Part shown: positions 8,851 to 15,408 of the stretch, in pieces
Layout of the letters: each line of letters starts with the position of its first letter
Position numbering within the stretch: the first letter of the stretch is position 1
NCBI GenBank assembly: GCA_938023905.1
Contig: CALJCO010000063.1
Location: 1 to 17,360, forward strand
DNA from: an uncultured Collinsella sp.
Lineage (GTDB): Bacteria; Actinomycetota; Coriobacteriia; Coriobacteriales; Coriobacteriaceae
DNA length: 17,360 bases
Direction of reading: 5' to 3'
The notes under the pieces: generated by a model
What the model was told of the DNA's origin: nothing
The model's database searches: none
Seen by the model: only the letters and a program-made list of their open reading frames with translations
Translations under genes and position numbers: made by a program

Positions 8851-8866
8851 GTTCCGGAACGCGTTC
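8851..8866. repeat. Three alternating GTTC/GAAC half-sites, possible operator
   Basis: Plus-strand 8851-8866 reads as GTTC, GAAC, GTTC at 6-bp steps, forming two overlapping 10-bp palindromes (8851-8860 and 8857-8866). It lies between the end of the regulator frame (8889) and the surface-protein start (8733), about 118 nt upstream of that ATG. It could be a binding site for the promoter of the surface gene. No clear -35/-10 pair was found beside it. Confidence 0.3.
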
Positions 8867-8888
8867 GATGCACTTGGCAGCCCGGTCG

Positions 8889-9893
8889 CTAACGCAACAT
8901 ATGCGCGACCAGCTCGGCGCGTGTGCCGATGCCAAGCTTTGCGTATACGCCGGATAGGCGGTTTTTGACGGTGCCCGGCGATACTCCCATATGGCGTGCG
9001 ATTTCGGCGTTGGTTCACCCACGACAGGCGAGCATGGCCATGGTGAATTCCGTGGTCGTTAGATCGTCGGCCACGTCCTCGCCCGAATCGGGGTTGTGGA
9101 TGCGCCGCCAGCCGTAGCTGAATCGATACGTAATCTCGATGATGCGTGCGAAATCGTCAGGGTATTGCGATTTTAGGCATGCCTCGATGAGTCCCTGCAA
9201 AAGGCCATGGTGCTCGCCGATGAGTTCGATAAGGCCGTCGGGACGCGCAATGTTCCAAGCAACTCCGAAGTGTGCCTTTGCGGCGTCGATGTCCTTGAGG
9301 CTCATGCATGCCATGGAAGCTGCCAGGTGCAGGAACAGTTCCGAGATCGGATAGCTTCCCTGTTTCATGATCAGGGCGTTTTCCGCCATGCCCAGACTGC
9401 GGCCATATTCGCCGCGCAGGTACAGGGCATGCGCCATCACGTAGCTGGCGAACAGGCGCAGGCCTTCGGGCAGATGCGCCGCAAGCGGATAAAACTCTTC
9501 GGCAGAATACGGGGAAGGCAGGTGCAGCAGGACGCTTGCGGCCGAGGCGAACAGGATATGCGTGGCGTGGATGGCGGGCGATTCCTCGCCGGCCGGCGTA
9601 TCGAGGATGCCCGCAAGGCAACGGCGGGCATCGGCGATACGGTTGAGCGACAGGCTGGCATATCCGCAGATAAAGCATGCGGAATAGCGTAGCGCGGGAT
9701 CGGTGGCGTCAAGATAGGGGCGCGCCGTCTTGGCAGCGAGGGCGGCCTGTCCGCGAAAGTACAGCGCTTCTGCCGTGGCAATGGCGCGCGAATCGGGGTC
9801 GGAAATGCCTGCAACCGCAGCGTCAATCTGCCCCGGCGCAAAGGCGGTGCACATCAACGGCATGGGAACGCATGGGTAGCCATCGCAGTCCAT
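8889..9893 (-). pseudogene. LuxR-family transcriptional regulator interrupted by in-frame TGA in the HTH
   Basis: The frame starts at ATG 9893, with GGGAG about 7 nt upstream, and codes for 292 residues before a TGA at 9017-9015. The first part is a helical, TPR-like region rich in Ala and Leu. It ends in the opening of a LuxR helix-turn-helix: LTTTEFTMAMLACRG. In the same frame the rest of that domain continues after the TGA: TNAEIARHMGVSPGTVKN, then RLSGVYAKLGIGTRAELVAH, to a TAG at 8891-8889. The full protein would be 334 aa. The TGA occupies the variable position of the G-x-[ST]-N motif, where Trp (TGG) would fit, so a single G-to-A change explains it. Without readthrough the product lacks the recognition helix and cannot bind DNA in the normal way. 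The intact downstream part points to a very recent mutation or a base-call error. It lies upstream of, and co-directional with, the surface-protein gene, its likely target. Confidence 0.85.
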
Positions 9894-10015
9894 CTTCCAT
9901 CTCCCATCAGGTGGCAACACTGGCAGCAATTGTACTCCTGTTGCTCGGGACTGGAATTTGTGGGTATCGCCTACGATTGTGCCGAACGTATAAAGGAAGA
10001 GTCTATTGGCGATGC

Positions 10016-10052
10016 TCCCAAGGTGGCTACCGAAGTCTAGCTGACCTTGGGA
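10016..10052. repeat. Inverted repeat in the regulator/guaA divergent region
   Basis: The outer arms are perfect 9-bp complements (TCCCAAGGT at 10016-10024 and ACCTTGGGA at 10044-10052). Inner arms GCTA (10026-10029) and TAGC (10038-10041) extend the stem across a small bulge. On the minus strand it abuts a possible -10 (TATATC, plus 10051-10056) for the regulator gene, so it could be an operator or a leader hairpin. The remainder of the 297-nt gap 9894-10190 holds no gene; it contains the guaA promoter candidate. Confidence 0.4.
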
Positions 10053-10118
10053 TATAGAAAAACTGCCGCCCCTGCAAAAAGCTCTGTCGCAGCGATGGGA
10101 AACGCATCTCGTTCTGCA

Positions 10119-10124
10119 TATAAT
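10119..10124 (+). promoter_or_regulatory. Candidate -10 element (TATAAT) for guaA
   Basis: A perfect TATAAT lies 67 nt before the guaA ATG. The sequence 17 bp upstream (TGGGAA at 10096-10101) is a poor -35. Transcription would start near 10131 and give a leader of about 60 nt, with no riboswitch fold recognised. Confidence 0.5.
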
Positions 10125-10190
10125 GAGGTCATATGACGGTGCGTCTGCATACGCGCGGCGCATTTCCATCGAATCGAGAAGGAGCTCTGC

Positions 10191-11171
10191 ATGGATCCCA
10201 ACAAGCGTCCCGACGACATGGTGCGTATCACCACTCCCGAACTTGCCCAGGTGTTCATCGATGAGCAGGTCGCTGCAATCCGCGAGCAGATCGGCGACAA
10301 GAAGGTCCTGCTGGCTCTTTCGGGCGGCGTCGACAGCTCGGTTGTCGCGGCCCTGCTCATCAAGGCCATCGGCAAGCAGCTCATTTGCGTGCATGTTAAC
10401 CACGGCCTGATGCGCAAGGGCGAGAGCGAGCAGGTCGTCGACGTCTTCAAGAATCAGATGGATGCCAACCTGGTTTACGTTGACGCCACAGATCGCTTCC
10501 TGGACAAGCTCGTGGACGTCGAGGAGCCCGAGGCCAAGCGTAAGATTATCGGCGCCGAGTTCATTCGCGTGTTCGAGGAGGAGGCCCGCAAGGTTGGCGA
10601 TGAGGTCAGCTTCCTCGCCCAGGGCACCATCTATCCCGACATCCTGGAGTCCCAAGACGGCGTGAAGGCTCACCACAACGTGGGCGGTCTGCCCGAGGAT
10701 CTGCAGTTTGAGCTCTGCGAGCCCGTCAAACTGCTGTACAAGGACGAGGTCCGCGTCGTGGGTCGCGAGCTCGGCCTGCCCGAGAATATGGTTGAGCGCC
10801 AGCCGTTCCCCGGTCCCGGCCTGGGCGTCCGCTGCCTTGGTGCCATCACCCGCGACCGTCTTGAGGCGCTGCGCGAAGCCGACGCCATCGTGCGCGAGGA
10901 GATCGACAAGGCCGGTCTGACCATCTGGCAGTATTTTGCCGTCGTGCCCGACTTCCGCGCAACCGGTGTGCGCGAGGGCAAGCGCGCCTACGATTGGCCC
11001 TGCATCATCCGCTGCATCAACACCGTCGATGTCATGACTGCCGAGGTTCCCGAGCTCGACTGGGCGCTACTCAAGCGTATTACCGCTCGCGTCACCGCCG
11101 AGGTTCCCGGCATCTGCCGCGTGTGCTACGACCTCACGCCGAAGCCCGTTGGCACCGTTGAGTGGGAGTAA
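10191..11171 (+). CDS. guaA: GMP synthase, ATP-pyrophosphatase plus dimerization part only (326 aa)
   Basis: The enzyme converts XMP to GMP with ATP, using ammonia that is normally supplied by a glutaminase domain. The N-type ATP-pyrophosphatase P-loop is LALSGGVDSS (residues 41-50). Family blocks follow: HVNHGLMRKGE, LAQGTIYPDILES, HHNVGGLPEDLQFEL, the FPGPGLGVRCLG turn, and the C-terminal dimerization motif ending VYD-like (VCYDLTPKPVGTVEWE). Bacterial GuaA is usually about 510-525 aa with an N-terminal class I glutamine amidotransferase. Here that domain is absent and the 297 nt upstream do not encode it. The ATG at 10191 has a clear AGAAGGAG ribosome site 6 nt upstream, so this is a real start and not a truncated frame. 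It therefore resembles the two-subunit (GuaAa + GuaAb) arrangement, with the glutaminase presumably encoded elsewhere. Monocistronic, with its own terminator. Confidence 0.93.
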   Translation: MDPNKRPDDMVRITTPELAQVFIDEQVAAIREQIGDKKVLLALSGGVDSSVVAALLIKAIGKQLICVHVNHGLMRKGESEQVVDVFKNQMDANLVYVDATDRFLDKLVDVEEPEAKRKIIGAEFIRVFEEEARKVGDEVSFLAQGTIYPDILESQDGVKAHHNVGGLPEDLQFELCEPVKLLYKDEVRVVGRELGLPENMVERQPFPGPGLGVRCLGAITRDRLEALREADAIVREEIDKAGLTIWQYFAVVPDFRATGVREGKRAYDWPCIIRCINTVDVMTAEVPELDWALLKRITARVTAEVPGICRVCYDLTPKPVGTVEWE

Positions 11172-11203
11172 GCTTCTACTCTTTTGGGCGAATTGCATTG
11201 ACG

Positions 11204-11246
11204 GAGAGGGGTTCCGCGCAAACGTGTGCGGGACCCCTCTCGTTTT
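11204..11246 (+). terminator. Strong rho-independent terminator after guaA
   Basis: A 14-bp GC-rich stem (arms 11204-11217 and 11228-11241, one wobble) can extend by three more pairs to a 4-nt loop. It is followed by GTTTT. It sits 33 nt after the guaA stop and touches the stop codon of the convergent kinase gene (11245-11247), so it probably also limits transcription from that side. The minus-strand side lacks a T run. Confidence 0.85.
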
Positions 11247-12396
11247 ACTGATCGGTTAATGCTGCGGATCGTTTTGGAAGGCTTGCGAGCATAGTGGTCC
11301 CGTTCTCGGAACTTGCTTCGACCTCTACAGCGCCACCGTGAAGCGCTGCAATCTCCCAAACGAGCGCGAGTCCGAGTCCTGCGCCGCCGTATGCCCTGCT
11401 GCGGGATTTATCCAGGCGAAAGAACGGTTGGAAGATGCTCTCGCGGTACTGCTTGGGTATTCCCGGGCCCTGGTCCTCGACTCGCAGGAACACGCGGCTG
11501 TTGTTGTCGCAGATGGAGACGTTGACAGTCGAGCCGGGGCGGCTGTAACGGATGGCATTTTCGACCAGGTTAAACACCAGCCGATAGAGGAGCGTGTCGC
11601 TCCCGATTACTAAAGCGTCTCCAGCACAATTGAGGGCTGTGCCCTTATTTTCGGCAAGTGGCGCAAGGTCGGTGAGGACCTCTTCGGACAAGGGACCAAG
11701 TTCAACATCGTCCTCGCAAGGAACGCTGCGCAGCTCACTCATCTCGAGCAATACCTTGGCCATTCGAGACATGCGCTCGGTTTGTTCTTGTAGCAGGCCG
11801 AGCAGCTCGGCTGTTTCGGGTTGCAAACCGGAGTGTTCGGAGATGAATAGTTCAATCTGTGCTTGCATAAGGGCGAGCGGGGTGCGCAGCTCGTGTGCGG
11901 CGTTGCCGGTAAACTGACGCTGTGCAGAGAACCCTTCGCCAAGACGGGCGATCATGTCGTTGAAAGAGGCGCTGCATCGTTGTAGCTCGGTGGGCACATC
12001 TTCATTGAGTCTGATTTCGCTTAGGTTGTCAGGTTGCACACGCTCAACCTGAGCTGCAAAAGCCCGTAGCGGTTTGAGTGCACGGCCGCTCACAAAGTAT
12101 GCCAGCGCGCCGCCAAGGAGTGTGACTCCAGCCGTGATGTACCAGGCTGTCGTGCCAAAAGACTCCTGTGCGTCGTTTACGACGATCGTGACCTTGTCAT
12201 CGAGGGCTGCTTTCGTTGGGTCGAACGCCTGGAGCGAATCTTCGCCGGTTGCGTTAAAGGCCGAGATGTCGCTGCCGATGGCATCCATGTAGCGCATGCC
12301 CGTATAGCCGACCAGGCAGTTCGTCAGCACGCATGCCGCACACGTGAGCAGTGCCGTCATAATCGTTATGCGCCATTGCAGCGAAAGCCCTTTCAT
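11245..12396 (-). CDS. Sensor histidine kinase (EnvZ/OmpR-type system), 383 aa
   Basis: This membrane kinase autophosphorylates and passes phosphate to the response regulator encoded just upstream. The first membrane segment is about residues 10-31 and the second about 84-103. Between them lies a short extracytoplasmic sensor of about 50 residues. A HAMP-like stretch (GRALKPLRAFAAQVERV) follows. The dimerization box has H168 in GNAAHELRTP. The ATPase domain shows the N box (N280 in NLVENAIRYS), G1 (VEDQGPGIP), F (FQPFFRLDKSRSR) and G2 (GGAGLGLAL). The gene starts inside the regulator stop (ATGA overlap), so translation is coupled. The first membrane segment carries C19-A-A-C22 and C27, unusual for such a segment and possibly relevant given the redox operon next door. 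The ligand is unknown. Confidence 0.95.
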   Translation of the reverse strand: MKGLSLQWRITIMTALLTCAACVLTNCLVGYTGMRYMDAIGSDISAFNATGEDSLQAFDPTKAALDDKVTIVVNDAQESFGTTAWYITAGVTLLGGALAYFVSGRALKPLRAFAAQVERVQPDNLSEIRLNEDVPTELQRCSASFNDMIARLGEGFSAQRQFTGNAAHELRTPLALMQAQIELFISEHSGLQPETAELLGLLQEQTERMSRMAKVLLEMSELRSVPCEDDVELGPLSEEVLTDLAPLAENKGTALNCAGDALVIGSDTLLYRLVFNLVENAIRYSRPGSTVNVSICDNNSRVFLRVEDQGPGIPKQYRESIFQPFFRLDKSRSRAYGGAGLGLALVWEIAALHGGAVEVEASSENGTTMLASLPKRSAALTDQ

Positions 12397-13067
12397 TCGC
12401 CATCCTCCATAACGTAGCCCTCTCCAATCCGATTGCGAATCGGGTCGTATCCCAAAGCGCCGCGCAACTTTTTTCGGAGCGACGAGATGTGAACGCGGGT
12501 TGCGTTGCTAAAGCTGTTCACGGTGCTATCCCAAACGTGCTCTATAAGCTCCTCTTGGCTTACCGGTCGCCCCTGATTAAGCATCAGGTATTCCAAGATT
12601 CCCGTTTCCTTGCGTGTAAGAGATAGAGCCTCACTGTCCACGGAAGCGATGCGCGCCTTGGTGTCAAAGTTGAGCTTTCCGCAGGTTAATACTATGTCGC
12701 TTTGTGCGAAGCGCCTGAGGGTAAGGCTGCGGATCCTTGCCGCAAGTTCGTCCAGATGAAACGGCTTGGTAAGGTAATCGTTGGCGCCGGCATCGAGTCC
12801 GGCAACTTTATCGGATACTTCGCCACGTGCGGACAGAATCAGTACCTTGGTCTCGCAGTCGGTTTTCCTAAGTTCCCTGAGCACGGTCATGCCGTTGATA
12901 CGGGGGAGATTGAGGTCGAGCACCACGAGGTCAAAGACTTCGACGCCCAGCAGGTCGAGCGCCTCCTGTCCATCGTGACAGCAGTCGACGCTGTACGCCA
13001 AGTTTCGCAAGCTGCGCGCGATTGCATCGCACAGTGCTCGCTCGTCTTCGACGATCAAAATACGCAT
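12393..13067 (-). CDS. OmpR/PhoB-family response regulator, 224 aa
   Basis: This is a cytoplasmic two-component regulator. The receiver domain has acidic E7/D8, phospho-acceptor D51 in VVLDLNLP, S79 and K101 in LTKPF. The C-terminal winged helix includes LTRKETGILEYLMLNQGRPV, HVWDSTVNSFSNATRVHISS, LRKKLRG and the final wing IGEGYVMEDGE. The chosen start is the ATG at 13067, because AAGGAG lies 6 nt before it; an in-frame ATG 18 nt upstream has no such site. It ends in TGA overlapping the kinase ATG. It is transcribed divergently from the 49-aa CXXC peptide gene with 87 bp between the starts, so it probably controls both directions. Confidence 0.95.
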   Translation of the reverse strand: MRILIVEDERALCDAIARSLRNLAYSVDCCHDGQEALDLLGVEVFDLVVLDLNLPRINGMTVLRELRKTDCETKVLILSARGEVSDKVAGLDAGANDYLTKPFHLDELAARIRSLTLRRFAQSDIVLTCGKLNFDTKARIASVDSEALSLTRKETGILEYLMLNQGRPVSQEELIEHVWDSTVNSFSNATRVHISSLRKKLRGALGYDPIRNRIGEGYVMEDGE

Positions 13068-13086
13068 AACAGTCTCCTTGCACATT

Positions 13087-13124
13087 CCATATCGCGCTTA
13101 ACACGGATTTTATAGCCGATATGG
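13087..13124. promoter_or_regulatory. Perfect inverted repeat in the divergent promoter region, candidate operator
   Basis: CCATATCG (13087-13094) and CGATATGG (13117-13124) are exact inverse complements with centres 30 bp apart, about three helical turns. They flank an AT-rich TTTTATAG / CTATAAAA core that could supply a -10 on either strand. The repeat occupies the middle of the 87-bp gap between the response regulator and the CXXC peptide gene. OmpR-family proteins more often bind direct repeats, so the cognate protein is uncertain. Confidence 0.45.
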
Positions 13125-13154
13125 TCCAATGGTCGCGTAACGAAAGGAGTGGTC

Positions 13155-13304
13155 GTGTTGTTCAAAGCGGTAAAACCCGTGGTACAGGTCGCTTTGTTGA
13201 TCGTCGGAATTACCATGGTGTGCTTTGGTGTTATGCGTGGCGAGGCGGATGCCGTGCTGGCCAAAGCGATTAGGCTGTGCTTGGAGTGTATCGGAATTGG
13301 ATAA
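13155..13304 (+). CDS. CD1871A-like small membrane CXXC peptide, 49 aa
   Basis: This short gene starts at GTG 13155, 5 nt after AAAGGAG; the adjacent TTG at 13158 is an alternative start at 8-nt spacing. It codes for a basic N-terminus, one hydrophobic membrane segment (QVALLIVGITMVCFGV), then RGEADAVLAKAIRLCLECIGIG with C42-x-x-C45 at the very C-terminus. That ending (RGE, KAI, CLECIGIG) matches, from memory, the CD1871A family of CXXC-containing small proteins. These are usually found next to membrane 4Fe-4S proteins, as here. Its role is unknown; a small redox or assembly partner of the Fe-S protein is plausible. It overlaps the next gene by 8 nt, which implies translational coupling. Confidence 0.85.
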   Translation: MLFKAVKPVVQVALLIVGITMVCFGVMRGEADAVLAKAIRLCLECIGIG

Positions 13305-14199
13305 AAGAGAAAACACTGCGTCGCATGTTTTGGCCCGATTTCGCGGATTCATTCAGGCGGCGGCGACGCTGGTCACCAATATTCACCTGCCAAACTTTGC
13401 CAAAGGCGGCATCTATCAGGGCGCGGGAAAAACAGTCTGCGTACCTGGGCTTAATTGCTATTCGTGCCCCGCGGCATCAGGTGCGTGTCCCATTGGGTCG
13501 TTCCAGTCGGTGGTAGGTTCATCCAAGTTCAACTTCTCCTACTACGTCACCGGTACGCTCATTTTGCTTGGCGTGCTGCTGGGACGCTTTGTATGCGGGT
13601 TTTTGTGCCCGTTTGGCTGGCTGCAGGAACTTCTACACAAGATTCCCGGCAAAAAGCTATCAACGAAAAAGCTCAAGCCGCTCACGTACATCAAGTATGC
13701 CGTGCTGCTGTTTGCCGTGGTGCTGCTGCCCGTCTTGGTGGTCAACGATGTGGGCATGGGCGACCCGTTCTTTTGCAAGTACATCTGCCCACAGGGCGTG
13801 CTCGAGGGTGCGATTCCGCTGTCCATCATGAATACGGGAATCCGCTCCGCGCTGGGAAAGCTCTTTACCTGGAAGCTCGCGATTCTCATTGCGGTTGCGG
13901 TGCTGAGCGTGTTGTTCTACCGCCCCTTCTGCAAATGGATCTGCCCCCTCGGTGCGTTTTATGCGCTCATGAACAAGGTATCCCTACTGGGGATTCAGGT
14001 TGACGCGTGCAAATGCGTCTCGTGTGGCAAGTGTTCAAGGGTTTGTCAGATGGACGTTGATGTGATCCGCGCGCCCAATCATGCCGAATGTATCCGGTGC
14101 GGAAAGTGCATCGGGGCCTGTCCCGTCGATGCCATCAGCTATCGCTATGGCCTGGATGTGTCGGCGGAAAAACTTCCCTTGACCGCCGATAAAAAGTAA
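13297..14199 (+). CDS. Membrane-bound 4Fe-4S polyferredoxin-like electron carrier (NapH/NosR-type), 300 aa
   Basis: This is an integral membrane protein that probably moves electrons across or along the membrane. The start is TTG 13297, preceded by GGAG 10 nt upstream and overlapping the previous stop. Upstream in-frame codons give sequence shared with the CXXC gene in another frame and offer no better start. The N-terminal motif has C48, C54, C57 and C64 (CVPGLNCYSCP, ACPIG). Membrane segments at about 82-103, 131-149 and 194-208 carry CxxxCP motifs: C100/C104, C160/C164 and C212/C216. The C-terminal ferredoxin domain has two CxxCxxCxxxC clusters: C240/243/246/250 and C265/268/271/275. The family resembles NapH, NosR and CcoG partners. 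Its place between a CXXC peptide and a thioredoxin-fold lipoprotein suggests delivery of reducing power to the extracytoplasmic side; that is inference. Confidence 0.9.
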   Translation: MDKRENTASHVLARFRGFIQAAATLVTNIHLPNFAKGGIYQGAGKTVCVPGLNCYSCPAASGACPIGSFQSVVGSSKFNFSYYVTGTLILLGVLLGRFVCGFLCPFGWLQELLHKIPGKKLSTKKLKPLTYIKYAVLLFAVVLLPVLVVNDVGMGDPFFCKYICPQGVLEGAIPLSIMNTGIRSALGKLFTWKLAILIAVAVLSVLFYRPFCKWICPLGAFYALMNKVSLLGIQVDACKCVSCGKCSRVCQMDVDVIRAPNHAECIRCGKCIGACPVDAISYRYGLDVSAEKLPLTADKK

Positions 14200-14228
14200 A
14201 CAAGCTTCGACAAAACGGAGGAATGACT

Positions 14229-15191
14229 ATGAAGCTTTCTAAGATTGCGGCCCTGTTTATGGTGCCGGTATTGGCCTTGTGCCTTGTGGCATGTTCGGCG
14301 CCCGGTGGCAATGTGAGCGAATCTGCGAGCTCCGATCCTAAGATCGCAGAACTCACTGCGCAGAAGCCGGCCAATGCCGACGAGGCCGCCGAGCTGTATG
14401 CGAAGCTCATGCAGAAGGAGAACGAGATCTTTTCGAGTGATAACGCGCTGTGGGAAAAGGTATTCAATGCGGCAAATAAAGACTCGGCAATGATTGAGGA
14501 CGGCAGCAATTACGGCGATTTCCTGCTCAAGACCATCGACGGCGCCAAGGATGAGTTCACGGCGGATGAGCTTAAGACACTCAAGGCCGGTGCACAGCAG
14601 ATCAAGGAGATCGAGGATAAGCTCATGGCGCTGGAGAAGGAGTTCCCCGGATGCGGCAGCACGCCCGGCGAGGGGGAGAGCGTCGATGCCTCGACCGCAG
14701 GCATGACCAACGACGAGAGCGGGGAGACGAAGTTCCCCAGCTTTAAGGGCAAGGACCTGGACGGCAACGATGTAAACAGCGACGAGCTGTTCTCCAAGAA
14801 CAAGGTCACCGTCATGAACTTCTGGTTTACCACCTGCAAGCCGTGCGTGGGAGAGCTGGGCGATCTGGAGAAGCTCAACAAGGAGCTTGCCGAGAAGGGC
14901 GGCCAGGTCGTGGGCGTTAATTCCTTTACGCTCGATGGCAACAAAGACGAGGTGGCAGACGCCAAGGACGTACTTTCCAAGAAGGGCGTGACGTACAAGA
15001 ACATCTGGTTCAAGTCGGATAGCGAGGCCGGCAAGTTCACCTCCAACTTGTACTCGTTCCCGACCACCTACGTGATCGACCAGAACGGCAACATCGTGGG
15101 AGAGCCAATCATGGGCGGCATCAACTCCGCCGAGCAGCGAGAGGCGCTCAACAAGCTGATCGATCAGGCGCTTGCTAAGAGCGAGCAGTAA
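14229..15191 (+). CDS. Thioredoxin-fold (TlpA/redoxin-like) lipoprotein, 320 aa
   Basis: This is a secreted lipoprotein with a thiol-disulfide oxidoreductase domain. The chosen start is ATG 14229, because GGAGG sits 7 nt before it; the ATG at 14223 would be only 1 nt from that site. The signal peptide ends in the lipobox LVAC, with lipidated C22. A helical, Lys/Glu-rich domain (about 40-140) precedes a linker containing one extra cysteine, C142. The redoxin domain (about 170-320) has FPSFKGKDLDG, the active site C203-K-P-C206 in NFWFTTCKPC, and the cis-Pro region FPTTYVIDQNG. It is third in the operon, 29 nt after the Fe-S gene. It probably acts outside the membrane, reduced by the Fe-S protein, to reduce disulfides or peroxides. 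Its targets are unknown. Confidence 0.92.
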   Translation: MKLSKIAALFMVPVLALCLVACSAPGGNVSESASSDPKIAELTAQKPANADEAAELYAKLMQKENEIFSSDNALWEKVFNAANKDSAMIEDGSNYGDFLLKTIDGAKDEFTADELKTLKAGAQQIKEIEDKLMALEKEFPGCGSTPGEGESVDASTAGMTNDESGETKFPSFKGKDLDGNDVNSDELFSKNKVTVMNFWFTTCKPCVGELGDLEKLNKELAEKGGQVVGVNSFTLDGNKDEVADAKDVLSKKGVTYKNIWFKSDSEAGKFTSNLYSFPTTYVIDQNGNIVGEPIMGGINSAEQREALNKLIDQALAKSEQ

Positions 15192-15197
15192 GTCCGA

Positions 15198-15228
15198 ATG
15201 TGACAAAGGGACATTCCCTTTGTCACAT
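15198..15228. repeat. Perfect 14-bp inverted repeat after the redox operon
   Basis: ATGTGACAAAGGGA (15198-15211) and its exact complement (15215-15228) enclose a 3-nt loop. It starts 6 nt after the lipoprotein stop. No T run follows, so it is not a standard terminator. It looks like a dispersed palindromic repeat unit or an mRNA 3'-end stabiliser. Confidence 0.6.
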
Positions 15229-15243
15229 CGTCGATGTTATGTG

Positions 15244-15285
15244 CGGGATGGTGCGCCATATGGCGTGCCGTCCCGTTCGTTATTT
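15244..15285 (+). terminator. Candidate terminator between the redox operon and the ABC gene
   Basis: A 14-bp stem including three G-U pairs (arms 15244-15257 and 15262-15275) has an ATAT loop, with a T-rich tail after it (TTCGTTATTT). Its centre is a 12-bp DNA palindrome at 15254-15265. It lies 52 nt after the lipoprotein stop and would end the redox transcript. No convincing promoter was found in 15286-15408. Confidence 0.55.
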
Positions 15286-15408
15286 GGGGCGGTTCGTTAC
15301 ATTTCTCACTGGTACCGGCAGAAAACGGGGATAGAGTAGGACAAACGCGTCGAATACGAACGGCGGAGGAGAGCGGGCGGGGTGCCTGCGCAGGAGAGGT
15401 TGCCGTCC

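Noticed and set aside
9015..9017. TGA as a selenocysteine codon
   Set aside because: LuxR regulators are not selenoproteins, the position is a non-catalytic variable residue, and no SECIS-like hairpin was apparent just downstream.
8734..9018. N-terminal extension of the surface protein by 95 residues to 9018
   Set aside because: It would bury the Tat signal, is Arg-rich, and overlaps the regulator's helix-turn-helix in another frame; the ATG at 8733 has its own ribosome site.
9894..10676. N-terminal extension of the LuxR gene over the intergenic region and antisense to guaA
   Set aside because: The added residues run antisense to conserved guaA sequence; ATG 9893 has a good ribosome site and suits the family length.
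13068..13085. Upstream ATG adding six residues to the response regulator
   Set aside because: The AAGGAG site lies between the two ATGs and is correctly spaced only for the inner one; receiver domains start at MRILIVEDE.
15286..15408. Promoter for the ABC gene
   Set aside because: TAGAGT-like -10 candidates were seen, but none had an acceptable -35 at 16-18 bp, so none is called.
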